Source: Bradyrhizobium sp. CB1015 (GTDB taxonomy: Bacteria > Pseudomonadota > Alphaproteobacteria > Rhizobiales > Xanthobacteraceae). Taken from it: DNA of 64,000 nucleotides. The first letter of the stretch is position 1. Each line of letters starts with the position of its first letter. Below, piece after piece: positions 1-8,170 of this stretch. The notes beneath the pieces are model-generated. The model had not been told where the DNA came from. It was given only the letters and a program-made list of their open reading frames with translations, and did no database searches. The DNA is taken from NCBI RefSeq assembly GCF_025200925.1, contig NZ_CP104174.1, positions 3,286,001-3,350,000 on the forward strand. Direction: 5' to 3'. The translations under genes were made by a program, and so were the position numbers.

Positions 1-157
1 CCTGGCGTCTCTCCCGCTTGAATATCGGGAACCGGCCGCCTAGCTGATTCATGTTGCGCTGCGGAACGATCAAGAAGCCGGTGCATTGGAATTCATGCCG
101 TTTTGCCGGTCTCGCTGCCGGCGGCCTTTCCAGGAATTCTTCCCAGGGGAAACATTG

Positions 158-928
158 ATGACCGCAACTGCCCAGACGCTGCGACCGCCGTCCCGCACCT
201 TGATGTTTCTGGAGGGGCGCGCGATCCATGAGTTCGGCGCATTCCTCGGCGCCCTGCCGCTGTTGAGCCTTGCGCCGCGCGGCGATGGACATCCGGTGCT
301 GGTGCTGCCGGGCCTCGTGGCTTCCGATGTCTCTACACGTGCGCTGCGCGCGTTTCTGACGAGCAAGGGCTATGCGGTCAGCGGCTGGCGTCAGGGGCGC
401 AACTATGGCCTGCGCGACGGCGTGCAGGACGCGATGGTCGATCTGGTCCATGAGCTCAGCGAGACGCACGGTCGAAAGATCAGCCTGGTCGGCTGGAGCC
501 TTGGCGGCCTCTATGCGCGCCAGCTCGCCAAGATGATGCCGGAGCGCGTGCGCCAGGTGATCACGCTCGGCAGCCCCTTCGCCGGCGATCCGCGCTCGAC
601 CAATGCCTGGCGCGTCTACGAATGGGCGAGCGGGCGCAAGGCCGACGAGGTCGATCCCCGCTTTGGCGGCGAGCTCGCCGTGCCGCCGCCGGTGCCGACC
701 ACTGCCATCTTCAGCCGCACCGACGGCGTCTGCGCCTGGCAGGGCTGCATGGAGAAGTCGGGCGCACAGACCGAGAGCATCGAGGTCGAAAGCAGCCATT
801 GCGGCATGGGTCATCATCCCGTCGCGGTCTATGCCGTGGCCGATCGCCTCGCGCAGAAGGAAGGCCAGTGGCGCCCGTTCGACCGCAGCGGCTGGCGCAG
901 CCTGGCCTATCCCGACCCGCACAGGTGA
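158..928 (+). CDS. alpha/beta hydrolase
   Basis: Predicted serine hydrolase of the alpha/beta fold, 256 residues, with no signal peptide, so probably cytoplasmic. The nucleophile elbow GWSLGG places the catalytic Ser near residue 114. FSRTDG offers a candidate acid and SHCGMGHHP a candidate His near the C terminus. The ATG at 158 is preferred over an in-frame start at 86 because AGGGGAAA sits just ahead of it. The substrate cannot be told from sequence; esterase or lipase activity is the family default. It reads toward paaX but about 290 bases of repeat DNA lie between, so a shared transcript is doubtful. Confidence 0.8.
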   Translation: MTATAQTLRPPSRTLMFLEGRAIHEFGAFLGALPLLSLAPRGDGHPVLVLPGLVASDVSTRALRAFLTSKGYAVSGWRQGRNYGLRDGVQDAMVDLVHELSETHGRKISLVGWSLGGLYARQLAKMMPERVRQVITLGSPFAGDPRSTNAWRVYEWASGRKADEVDPRFGGELAVPPPVPTTAIFSRTDGVCAWQGCMEKSGAQTESIEVESSHCGMGHHPVAVYAVADRLAQKEGQWRPFDRSGWRSLAYPDPHR

Positions 929-974
929 TCTCTTTATTCGCCTCTTCCCGCACGCGGCAGGGCAATCGCACTTG

Positions 975-1010
975 AATTTTCGAGAGGCCGTCAATTTTCG
1001 AGAGGCCGTC
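975..1010. repeat. tandem duplication of an 18-bp unit
   Basis: The unit AATTTTCGAGAGGCCGTC occurs twice back to back with no mismatch. It sits at the left edge of the large inverted repeat that follows and looks like a recent slippage or insertion scar. Confidence 0.85.
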
Positions 1011-1088
1011 ATGCCCGGGTTTGTCCCGGGCATCCACGTTCTTTGTGCTGCGTAGACAGGCGTGGATGGCCGGGACAAACCCGGGCAT
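1011..1088. repeat. long inverted repeat (ATGCCCGGGTTTGTCCCGG type)
   Basis: The left arm, beginning ATGCCCGGGTTTGTCCCGG and running through CATCCACG, is matched in reverse complement by the right arm ending at 1088, around a loop of about 20 bases. Such an RNA hairpin could stop or stabilise transcripts of the upstream hydrolase. Its style matches the other dispersed palindromes of the window. The rest of the 929-1216 gap holds a CCCCGCAAGCGGGGAG-type motif near 1140 and no gene. Confidence 0.8.
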
Positions 1089-1216
1089 GACGACGTGGAG
1101 AGAAGTCGTCCCGATAGCCACCTTTCATATGCGATAGCCCCGCAAGCGGGGAGAAGGAGAAGACGCGTCTCCCCCGTCCATTGTCGGGCCCGCATCAAAC
1201 GCGCTAAGCCTGCCGC

Positions 1217-2083
1217 ATGGCGCATCCGCTCTCCCGCATCATCGATCAGCTCAAGCGCGAGCCCTCGCGTACCGGCTCCATCGTCATCACCGTGTTCGGC
1301 GACGCCATCGTGCCGCGCGGCGGCTCGGTGTGGCTCGGCACGCTGCTGGAATTCTTCGAAAGCCTGGATATCGACAGCGGCGGGGTGCGCACCGCGATGT
1401 CGCGGCTTGCCGCCGACGGCTGGCTGACGCGCGAGAAGGTCGGCCGCAACAGTTTCTATCGCCTGGCCGACAAGGGCCGCCAGACGTTCGAGGCCGCGAC
1501 GCGCCACATCTACGATCCGCCACCGTCCGACTGGACCGGGCGCTTCGAGCTGCTGCTGATCGGAAACGGTGAGGACCGCGACGCCTCGCGCGAAGCGCTG
1601 CGCAATGCCGGCTTCGGCAGCCCGCTGCCGGGCGTGTGGGTCGCGCCATCAGGCGTGCCGGTGCCGGATGAGGCGGCGGGCGCGATCCGCCTCGAGGTCT
1701 CGGCGGAAGACGACAGCGGCCGCCGTCTGCTCAGCGCGAGCTGGCCGCTCGATCGGACCGCGGACGCTTATCTTAAGTTCATGAAGACGTTCGAGCCGCT
1801 GCGCGCCGCGATCGCGCGCGGCACCGATTTGTCCGACGCCGACGCCTTCACCGCGCGGATTCTCTTGATCCACTATTACCGCCGCGTGGTGCTGCGCGAT
1901 CCGCTGCTGCCGGAGAGTCTCTTGCCTGCGGATTGGCCGGGCAGGGCCGCCCGCGCGCTCTGCGGCGAAATCTACCGCGCGCTGCTTGCGCCGTCCGAAC
2001 AATGGCTTGATGGCCATGGAACCAATGAAAAAGGGCCATTGCCGGCGGCGCGAAAGCTGCTGGAGCGGAGGTTCGGCGCCTGA
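1217..2083 (+). CDS. paaX: PaaX-family transcriptional regulator
   Basis: Likely regulator of phenylacetate catabolism. In characterised systems PaaX represses paa genes until phenylacetyl-CoA binds. The 288 residues fit the family. The N-terminal winged-helix part covers roughly residues 20-95 (segment GGVRTAMSRLAADGWL), and the C-terminal part carries the effector and dimer regions. It lies 75 bases upstream of paaA on the same strand, in the usual regulator-plus-operon arrangement. The ATG at 1217 (MAHPLSRII) is the only good start. Whether it represses or activates here is not visible from sequence. Confidence 0.85.
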   Translation: MAHPLSRIIDQLKREPSRTGSIVITVFGDAIVPRGGSVWLGTLLEFFESLDIDSGGVRTAMSRLAADGWLTREKVGRNSFYRLADKGRQTFEAATRHIYDPPPSDWTGRFELLLIGNGEDRDASREALRNAGFGSPLPGVWVAPSGVPVPDEAAGAIRLEVSAEDDSGRRLLSASWPLDRTADAYLKFMKTFEPLRAAIARGTDLSDADAFTARILLIHYYRRVVLRDPLLPESLLPADWPGRAARALCGEIYRALLAPSEQWLDGHGTNEKGPLPAARKLLERRFGA

Positions 2084-2104
2084 CCATTATGTTACAGAAA
2101 TATA

Positions 2105-2132
2105 TTGCATGACGTAAATCTTGTTATATATT
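2105..2132 (+). promoter_or_regulatory. candidate paaA promoter
   Basis: In the 75-base gap after paaX, TTGCAT (2105-2110) and TATATT (2127-2132) are 16 bases apart, giving a sigma-70-like pair with a start site near 2139. The gap is unusually AT-rich, and TTAC/GTAA half-sites flank the -35 box, a plausible PaaX target. Confidence 0.4.
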
Positions 2133-2158
2133 CCCTCCCAACAAACGGGAGGATGCGC

Positions 2159-3151
2159 ATGTACACCCAGGCGCTGAACACGGCCGAGACCGCTGATCGC
2201 GATCTGGAGGACGCAGGCAAAGCTGCGCAATTCCAGGCCCGCATCGATGCCGAGGAGCGCATCGAGCCGAACGACTGGATGCCGGCGGCCTATCGCAAGA
2301 CGCTCACCCGCCAGATCTCCCAGCACGCGCACTCCGAAATCGTCGGCATGCTGCCCGAAGGCAACTGGATCACGCGTGCGCCGACGCTGCGCCGCAAGGC
2401 CGCGCTGCTCGCCAAGGTGCAGGATGAATGCGGCCACGGGCTTTATCTCTACGCCGCCGCCGAGACGCTCGGCTCCTCGCGCGAGGAGCTGGTCGATGCC
2501 ATGCTCGCGGGGAAAGCAAAGTACTCCTCGATCTTCAACTATCCGACGCTGACCTGGGCGGACATCGGCACGATCGGCTGGCTGGTTGACGGCGCCGCGA
2601 TCATGAATCAGATCCCGCTGTGCCGCTGCTCCTACGGGCCCTATGCCCGCGCCATGATCCGCGTCTGCAAGGAGGAGTCCTTCCACCAGCGCCAGGGCTA
2701 CGAGATCATGGTGACGCTGTGCCGCGGCTCGGAGGAGCAGAAGGCGATGGCGCAGGATGCGCTGAACCGCTGGTGGTGGCCGGTGCTGATGATGTTCGGT
2801 CCGCCGGACGCGACCAGTCAGCACAGCGACACCTCGACGAAGTGGAAGATCAAGCGCTTCTCCAATGACGAGCTGCGCCAGAAGTTCGTCGATGCCACGG
2901 TGCCGCAGGCGCAATATCTCGGCCTCACCATTCCCGATCCCGGCATGATTCAGGACGCCGACGGGCACTGGCGCTATAGCGAGATCGACTGGAGCGAATT
3001 CAAGCAGGTGCTCGCCGGCAACGGCCCCTGCAATCGCGACCGCATGGCCGCGCGCCGCAAGGCGCATGACGAGGGCACCTGGGTGCGCGAGGCGGCAGCT
3101 AGCTATGCCGCCAAGCGCGCCCAGCGTCAGACCGCCCAGGCTGCCGAATAG
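2159..3151 (+). CDS. paaA: 1,2-phenylacetyl-CoA epoxidase subunit PaaA
   Basis: Catalytic subunit of the PaaABC(E) diiron monooxygenase, which epoxidises the ring of phenylacetyl-CoA in the cytoplasm. The ferritin-like helices carry the expected iron-ligand segments [15 protein letters not shown] and [15 protein letters not shown], both with an ExxH pattern. At 330 residues it has family length. The ATG at 2159 is chosen because GGGAGG (2147-2152) then has a 6-base spacer; an ATG at 2153 directly abuts that site. First gene of a tight paaABCDE run, with paaB following after 9 bases. Confidence 0.95.
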   Translation: MYTQALNTAETADRDLEDAGKAAQFQARIDAEERIEPNDWMPAAYRKTLTRQISQHAHSEIVGMLPEGNWITRAPTLRRKAALLAKVQDECGHGLYLYAAAETLGSSREELVDAMLAGKAKYSSIFNYPTLTWADIGTIGWLVDGAAIMNQIPLCRCSYGPYARAMIRVCKEESFHQRQGYEIMVTLCRGSEEQKAMAQDALNRWWWPVLMMFGPPDATSQHSDTSTKWKIKRFSNDELRQKFVDATVPQAQYLGLTIPDPGMIQDADGHWRYSEIDWSEFKQVLAGNGPCNRDRMAARRKAHDEGTWVREAAASYAAKRAQRQTAQAAE

Positions 3152-3160
3152 GAGATCGAT

Positions 3161-3448
3161 ATGGCCACGCCGAACACGCCGCTGTGGGAAGTCTTCATTC
3201 GCAGTCGCAACGGGCTCGCGCACAAGCATGTGGGTTCGCTGCATGCGAGCGACGCGACCATGGCGCTGCAGGCCGCCCGCGACATCTACACCCGCCGCGG
3301 CGAGGGCCTGTCGATCTGGGTCGTGCCCTCGAGCGCGATCACCGCGAGCGATCCCGCCGAGAAGGGCATGATGTTCGAGCCGGCGGAATCCAAGATCTAC
3401 CGGCATCCGACTTTCTACGAGGTGCCCGAAGAAGTGGGGCACATGTAG
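3161..3448 (+). CDS. paaB: 1,2-phenylacetyl-CoA epoxidase subunit PaaB
   Basis: Small subunit of the phenylacetyl-CoA epoxidase, 95 residues, normal for PaaB. The conserved opening PLWEVFIRSRNGLAHKHVGSLHA is present. The protein has no catalytic metal site; in the known complex it bridges PaaAC units. AGGAGAT lies 8 bases before the ATG. A palindromic repeat and 128 bases separate it from paaC, so the operon is interrupted by non-coding DNA here. Confidence 0.95.
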   Translation: MATPNTPLWEVFIRSRNGLAHKHVGSLHASDATMALQAARDIYTRRGEGLSIWVVPSSAITASDPAEKGMMFEPAESKIYRHPTFYEVPEEVGHM

Positions 3449-3458
3449 CGCTCTCTCC

Positions 3459-3556
3459 CCTCATGGTGAGGAGCGCGAAGCGCGTCTCGAACCATGAAGG
3501 CCCCTGAACCTGCGGCCATCCTTCGAGACGGCGCTACGCGCCTCCTCAGGATGAGG
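3459..3556. repeat. dispersed palindromic repeat, family A (CCTCATGGTGAGG / CCTCAGGATGAGG)
   Basis: Two reverse-complementary halves: one opens with CCTCATGGTGAGG and GCGTCTCGAACCATG, the other has CATCCTTCGAGAC and ends CCTCAGGATGAGG. Related copies occur near 8000, 32144, 35578, 44963 and 47528. It sits inside the paa operon between paaB and paaC and can fold into an RNA hairpin. Confidence 0.85.
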
Positions 3557-3576
3557 TCGGAACAAGTGGATAGAAT

Positions 3577-4353
3577 ATGCCTGTCGCCAACATCCAGGTC
3601 TCCGAAACGCCGCTGGTGCTCTACGCGCTGCGCCGCGCCGACGACGCGCTTATCCTCGGTCACCGGCTCTCGGAATGGTGTGGGCACGCGCCGATGCTGG
3701 AAGAGGACATGGCGCTGTCCAACATCGCGCTCGATCTGATCGGCCAGGCGCGGGAGCTCTACACCTTTGCAGCCAAGGTCGAAGGCAGGGATAACGACGA
3801 GGACAAGCTGGCCTATCTGCGCGACGTGCGGCAGTACCGCAACCTGCTGCTGGTCGAGCAGCCCAACGGCGACTTCGCCCAGACCCTGGTGCGGCAGTTC
3901 TTCTATTCCACCTTCGCCGATCTCTATTGGCGCGCGATGATGAAGTCGCGCGATGCGACCCTGGCGGCGATCGCAGCGAAATCGGAGAAGGAGAGCGCCT
4001 ACCATCTGCGCCATGCCTCGGAATGGATCATCCGGCTCGGCGACGGCACGGAGGAGAGCCACGCGCGTGCGCAAGCAGCGATCGATCATCTCTGGGCCTT
4101 TACCGGCGAGATGTTTGCTGTCGACGAGAGCGAACGCGCCCTGATCCATGCCGGCATTGCTGCCGATCCCGGGAGCTTGCGCGGGCGCTGGTTGGCGACG
4201 CTTTCCGATGTCACCCGCGAAGCAACGCTCGCGCTGCCGCAGAACGAGTGGATGCAGCAGGGCGGCCGCTCCGGCCGCCACAGCGAGCATCTCGGCCACC
4301 TCCTGTCGGAGCTGCAATCGACCCAGCGAACGTTTCCGGGGCTGACATGGTGA
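3577..4353 (+). CDS. paaC: 1,2-phenylacetyl-CoA epoxidase subunit PaaC
   Basis: Structural partner of PaaA in the epoxidase, a ferritin-like helical protein of 258 residues. The segment ALSNIALDLIGQARELY and the later ESAYHLRHASEWIIRLGDG are typical of PaaC. It forms the PaaAC heterodimer and lacks a full metal site in known homologues. Its stop codon overlaps the start of paaD by 7 bases, indicating translational coupling. The start at 3577 (MPVANIQVSETPL) follows the repeat. Confidence 0.95.
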   Translation: MPVANIQVSETPLVLYALRRADDALILGHRLSEWCGHAPMLEEDMALSNIALDLIGQARELYTFAAKVEGRDNDEDKLAYLRDVRQYRNLLLVEQPNGDFAQTLVRQFFYSTFADLYWRAMMKSRDATLAAIAAKSEKESAYHLRHASEWIIRLGDGTEESHARAQAAIDHLWAFTGEMFAVDESERALIHAGIAADPGSLRGRWLATLSDVTREATLALPQNEWMQQGGRSGRHSEHLGHLLSELQSTQRTFPGLTW

Positions 4354-4850
4354 CGGTGGCCGCTGACGACGCCGCGCTGCGCCAGCGCGCCTGGGACGCC
4401 GCCGCAAGCGTGGTCGATCCGGAAATTCCGGTGCTGACCATCGCCGATCTCGGCGTTCTCCGCGACGTCGTTCTCGACGGCGATCATGTCGAGGTTGCGA
4501 TCACACCGACCTATTCAGGCTGCCCGGCCATGAACATGATCGCGCTCGAAATCGAGGTCGCGCTGGAGCGCGCCGGTTTCCATCATCCGAAGGTACGAAC
4601 CGTGCTGTCGCCGGCCTGGACCACGGACTGGATGAGCGAGGAGGGGCGCGAGAAGCTGCGGGCCTACGGCATCGCGCCGCCGCAAGCCGCGAGCTCGCGA
4701 CGCGCGCTGTTCGGTGCGCAGACGGTGGCGTGCCCGCAATGTGGCTCGGACAAGACCGAGCTGCTGTCCGAATTCGGCTCGACCTCCTGCAAGGCGCTCT
4801 GGCGCTGCAAGGCCTGCCGCGAACCCTTCGACTATTTCAAGTGTCATTGA
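4347..4850 (+). CDS. paaD: PaaD, MIP18/DUF59-type iron-sulfur assembly factor
   Basis: Accessory protein needed for phenylacetyl-CoA epoxidase function, thought to help iron-sulfur maturation of the reductase PaaE. At 167 residues it has an N-terminal DUF59 domain (VVDPEIPVLTIADLG and the TYSGCPAMN segment) and a C-terminal zinc-ribbon-like region with CPQC and CKAC pairs plus a final Cys. The ATG at 4347 overlaps the end of paaC. A much longer frame opening at 3927 is an overlap artefact of paaC. Confidence 0.92.
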   Translation: MVTVAADDAALRQRAWDAAASVVDPEIPVLTIADLGVLRDVVLDGDHVEVAITPTYSGCPAMNMIALEIEVALERAGFHHPKVRTVLSPAWTTDWMSEEGREKLRAYGIAPPQAASSRRALFGAQTVACPQCGSDKTELLSEFGSTSCKALWRCKACREPFDYFKCH

Positions 4851-4872
4851 GGCGCACGATGCGAACTCCACC

Positions 4873-4957
4873 GTCATTGCGAGCGCAGCGAAGCAATCCA
4901 GATTGTCTCCGCAGTGACAGTCTGGATTGCTTCGTCGCAAGGGCTCCTCGCAATGAC
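4873..4957. repeat. dispersed palindromic repeat (GTCATTGCGAGC type) between paaD and paaE
   Basis: An inverted repeat whose left arm starts GTCATTGCGAGCGCAGCGAA and whose right arm ends CTCGCAATGAC, with internal AATCCAGA/TCTGGATT arms. It fills most of the 136-base paaD-paaE gap. Confidence 0.85.
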
Positions 4958-4986
4958 GACGGAGAGACCGAACGAGGGTGCCCCTG

Positions 4987-6069
4987 ATGTCCGCAGCCGC
5001 ACCGCGCTTTCATCGCCTTGCCGTCAACGACCTCCGCCGCGAGGCGTCCGACGCCGTCTCGATGACCTTTGCAATCCCCGGCGAACTCGCCGGCGATTAC
5101 GCCTTCACGCCCGGGCAGTACCTGACGCTGCGCACCATGCTCGACGGCGAAGAGGTGCGCCGCTCCTATTCGATCTGCTCCGGCCCTGACGACGGCGAGA
5201 TCCGTATCGCCGTGAAGAAGGTCGATGGCGGCGCGTTTTCGAGCTGGGCAGCCGAAGATCTCAAATGCGGCGACGAGCTCGACGTGATGACGCCGACCGG
5301 CCGCTTCGGCGTGGTCCCGCCGGCAGATCGGGCGCGCGTTCATGTCGGCTTCGCCGCCGGCTCCGGCATCACTCCGATCCTGTCGATCGTGAAGGGTGTG
5401 CTCGCGCGCGAGCCGGGCAGCCGCTTCTTCCTGTTCTACGGCAACCGCACCACCGACAACATCATGTTCCTCGAAGCGCTCGAGGAGCTGAAGGACCGCT
5501 TCATCGATCGTCTCTCGATCTTCTACGTCATCTCCGGCGAGGAGCAGGATATTCCGATCCTGCATGGCCGGCTCGATGGCGAGAAGGTGAGGGTGCTGCT
5601 GCGCTCGCTGGTGCCGGCGGGAAGTGTCGATCACGTCTTCATCTGCGGTCCTCTGGGCATGAGCGAGGAGATCGAGGCGACCTGCCGCGATCTCGGCATC
5701 GCCGACGAGCGCATCCATGTCGAACGCTTCGTCTCCGAGTTCGGCGGCAAGCCGCGGCCGAAGAGGGTGGTTGCGCCCGACGCGCCGCCGAAGGCGATCG
5801 CCTCGCTGATCATCGACGGCAAGCGCCGCGACGTGCCCGTCGCCGAGGACGAGGCGATCCTCGATGCCGCGCTGCGCGCCGGCGTCGATCTGCCCTTCGC
5901 CTGCAAGGGCGGTATGTGCTCGACCTGCCGCGCCAAGCTGGTCGAGGGTGAGGCGCCGATGGACATCAACTATTCGCTGGAACCCTGGGAGCTCAAGGCC
6001 GGTTTTGTTCTCACCTGCCAGGCCAAGCCGTCCACGGAGCGGGTCGTGGTCGATTATGATCATGTCTGA
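4987..6069 (+). CDS. paaE: 1,2-phenylacetyl-CoA epoxidase reductase PaaE
   Basis: NADPH-dependent reductase that feeds electrons to the PaaABC diiron centre. Domain order: FAD-binding barrel (RRSYSICSG near residue 60), NAD-binding domain (FAAGSGITPILSIVKG; ICGPLGM), then a C-terminal plant-type [2Fe-2S] ferredoxin domain with the cluster motif CKGGMCSTC and a later Cys in LTCQA. At 360 residues it has the usual length. The ATG at 4987 is preferred to a GTG nine bases upstream because GAGGG then has good spacing. Confidence 0.95.
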   Translation: MSAAAPRFHRLAVNDLRREASDAVSMTFAIPGELAGDYAFTPGQYLTLRTMLDGEEVRRSYSICSGPDDGEIRIAVKKVDGGAFSSWAAEDLKCGDELDVMTPTGRFGVVPPADRARVHVGFAAGSGITPILSIVKGVLAREPGSRFFLFYGNRTTDNIMFLEALEELKDRFIDRLSIFYVISGEEQDIPILHGRLDGEKVRVLLRSLVPAGSVDHVFICGPLGMSEEIEATCRDLGIADERIHVERFVSEFGGKPRPKRVVAPDAPPKAIASLIIDGKRRDVPVAEDEAILDAALRAGVDLPFACKGGMCSTCRAKLVEGEAPMDINYSLEPWELKAGFVLTCQAKPSTERVVVDYDHV

Positions 6070-6170
6070 TCAGGCGTTCTGCGGCTCCGCAATGCAAATG
6101 CGTCGCATTATTTGACAGTGTGAGCCAACCAGAACAACATCATGAGCAAACGTCTGGCCGGGAGAAGCGC

Positions 6171-6620
6171 GTGAACGTCAAAGCCGCCCTGTCGCCTGAG
6201 GATATCGCCCGCGCCTGCGCCGATGCGATGTGGGCCGAGGACGATGCCTCCAAGGGTCTCGGCATGGAGATCGTCGAGATCGGCCCGGGCTTCGCGACGC
6301 TCGCCATGATAGTGCGGCCGGACATGGTCAACGGCCAGCGCATCGCCCATGGCGGCTTCATCTTCACGCTCGCCGATTCCGCCTTCGCGTTCGCCTGCAA
6401 TTCGCACAATGAGCGCGTCGTCGCGGCGCAGGGCCACATCACCTTCATCAAGCCGGGCAAGCTTGGCGATCGTCTCATCGCCAAGGCGCGGGAAATCACC
6501 CGCGGCGGCCGCTCCGGCATCTACGACGTGCGTGTCACGGCGGGCGAAGTCATCATCGCGGAATTCCGCGGACATTCGCGCGTCATTCCCGGCAAATGGC
6601 TGCCGGCGCAAGATCAATAA
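6171..6620 (+). CDS. paaI: hydroxyphenylacetyl-CoA thioesterase PaaI
   Basis: Hotdog-fold thioesterase that in known paa pathways removes dead-end ring-hydroxylated CoA esters and frees CoA. The hotdog signature IAHGGFIFTLADSAFAFACN is present, including the active-site acidic residue. The GTG at 6171 is chosen because CGGGAG lies 6 bases ahead and the resulting 149 residues match PaaI length. A GTG at 6120 would add 17 poorly conserved residues. The gene lies 101 bases after paaE and 39 bases before paaK. Confidence 0.88.
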   Translation: MNVKAALSPEDIARACADAMWAEDDASKGLGMEIVEIGPGFATLAMIVRPDMVNGQRIAHGGFIFTLADSAFAFACNSHNERVVAAQGHITFIKPGKLGDRLIAKAREITRGGRSGIYDVRVTAGEVIIAEFRGHSRVIPGKWLPAQDQ

Positions 6621-6659
6621 GACCAAAGGAAGAAGAACAAACAATGTGGGGAAACGAGG

Positions 6660-7991
6660 ATGGCTCTGACGAGGCTCAAGGAAGGTGGCGCCGCCTATAA
6701 CGCGGAGATGGATGCGCATGAGCGCGTCTCGCGCGACGAGGTCATGGCGCTGCAGAAGCAGCGGCTGGCGTGGTCGCTGAAGCACGCCTACGACAACGTC
6801 GCGCATTACCGCAATGCGTTCGACAAGGCGGGCGTGCATCCGTCCGACTTTCGCGAGCTCTCCGATCTCGCCAAATTTCCGTTCACGGTAAAGACGGACC
6901 TGCGCGACAATTATCCCTTCAACATGTTCGCCGTGCCGCGCGAGAAGCTGGTGCGGGTGCATGCCTCATCCGGCACGACCGGCAAGCCGATCGTCGTCGG
7001 CTATACCCAACGGGACATCGAGACCTGGTCCGAGGTGATGGCGCGCTCGATCCGCGCCGCCGGCGGTCGCACCGGCATGATCATCCACAATGCCTACGGC
7101 TATGGCCTGTTCACCGGCGGTCTCGGCGTGCACTACGGCGCCGAGAAGCTCGGCTGCACGGTGGTGCCGATCTCCGGGGGCATGACCGAGCGGCAGGTGC
7201 AGCTCATCAACGATTTCCGGCCCGACATCATCACGGTGACGCCGAGCTACATGCTGGCAATCCTCGACGAGTTCAAGCGCCAGAAGCTGGATCCGCGCCA
7301 GTGCTCGCTCAAGATCGGCATCTTCGGCGCCGAGCCATGGACCAATGCGATGCGCGCCGAGATCGAGGACGCCTTCGACATGGACGCCACCGACATCTAC
7401 GGCCTGTCCGAGGTAATCGGCCCCGGCGTCGCGCAGGAGTGCATCGAGACCAAGGACGGCCTGCACATCTGGGAGGACCATTTCTATCCCGAAGTGATCG
7501 ACCCCGAGACCGGCGCTGTGCTGCCGGACGGCGAGAAGGGCGAACTGGTCTTCACCTCGCTGACCAAGGAAGCCTTTCCGGTGATCCGCTATCGCACCCG
7601 CGACCTGACGCGGCTGCTGCCGGGCACGGCACGGCCGGGCATGCGGCGGATGGAGAAGGTGACCGGGCGCTCGGACGACATGATCATCCTGCGCGGCGTC
7701 AACCTGTTCCCGACCCAGATCGAGGAGGTGCTGCTCGCGACCGACTGGTGCGGCGGCCACTTCATCCTGGAACTCACCCGCGAGGGCCGCATGGACGAGC
7801 TGACCATCATCGCCGAGGCGCGGCCCGAGAGCTGGGACGGTCGCGGCCTCGTCGATCATGCGGACCGGGTTTCGACCCACATCAAGAACACGATCGGCAT
7901 CAGCTCCAGGGTGCAGGTGGTTGCGCCCGCGACGCTGGAACGCTCGCTCGGCAAGGCCAAGCGGCTCTACGACAAGCGACCCAAGGACTAA
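6660..7991 (+). CDS. paaK: phenylacetate-CoA ligase
   Basis: First enzyme of the pathway; it makes phenylacetyl-CoA from phenylacetate, ATP and CoA. An ANL-superfamily protein of 443 residues with the P-loop VHASSGTTGKPIVVGYT, the aryl-CoA ligase segment DIYGLSEVIGPGVAQEC, the hinge-side YRTRDLTRLLPG and the C-terminal MIILRGVNLFPTQIEEVL. The product also supplies the presumed PaaX effector. paaF, G, H, J and Z are not in this window, so the lower pathway must be encoded elsewhere. Confidence 0.95.
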   Translation: MALTRLKEGGAAYNAEMDAHERVSRDEVMALQKQRLAWSLKHAYDNVAHYRNAFDKAGVHPSDFRELSDLAKFPFTVKTDLRDNYPFNMFAVPREKLVRVHASSGTTGKPIVVGYTQRDIETWSEVMARSIRAAGGRTGMIIHNAYGYGLFTGGLGVHYGAEKLGCTVVPISGGMTERQVQLINDFRPDIITVTPSYMLAILDEFKRQKLDPRQCSLKIGIFGAEPWTNAMRAEIEDAFDMDATDIYGLSEVIGPGVAQECIETKDGLHIWEDHFYPEVIDPETGAVLPDGEKGELVFTSLTKEAFPVIRYRTRDLTRLLPGTARPGMRRMEKVTGRSDDMIILRGVNLFPTQIEEVLLATDWCGGHFILELTREGRMDELTIIAEARPESWDGRGLVDHADRVSTHIKNTIGISSRVQVVAPATLERSLGKAKRLYDKRPKD

Positions 7992-7999
7992 GTCTCACC

Positions 8000-8107
8000 C
8001 CTCATGGTGAGGAGGCGCGCGAGCGCCGTCTCGAACCATGCAGGCCCGGCTCGCGCTGCGCGCCTTCATCCTTCGAGACGCCTGCTTCGCAGGCTCCTCA
8101 GGATGGG
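8000..8107. repeat. dispersed palindromic repeat, family A
   Basis: Same two-half layout as the copy in the paa operon: CCTCATGGTGAGG and CGTCTCGAACCATG on the left, CATCCTTCGAGACGC and GCTCCTCAGGATG on the right. It lies between paaK and the operon terminator. Confidence 0.85.
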
Positions 8108-8143
8108 GGAGGCGGTTGACTCGTCCCGCCCCAAAGGCGACAA

Positions 8144-8169
8144 GGCCCGCGAGAAATCGCGGGTCTTTT
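8144..8169 (+). terminator. rho-independent terminator after paaK
   Basis: CCCGCGA (8146-8152) pairs with TCGCGGG (8157-8163) around a GAAA loop, extended by two further pairs and followed by TTTT. It most likely ends the paa transcript. Its T-run ends just before the ATG of the next gene at 8171. Confidence 0.8.
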
Positions 8170-8170
8170 C

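Noticed and set aside
1..157. Gene at the left edge
   Set aside because: No frame here has coding character or a plausible start; it appears to be upstream sequence of the hydrolase gene.
2087..3442. A 451-codon minus-strand open frame
   Set aside because: Fully antisense to paaA and paaB, which have strong family motifs and ribosome binding sites.
6120..6170. Upstream GTG start for paaI
   Set aside because: The added 17 residues are unlike PaaI proteins, and the GTG at 6171 has a well-placed Shine-Dalgarno.
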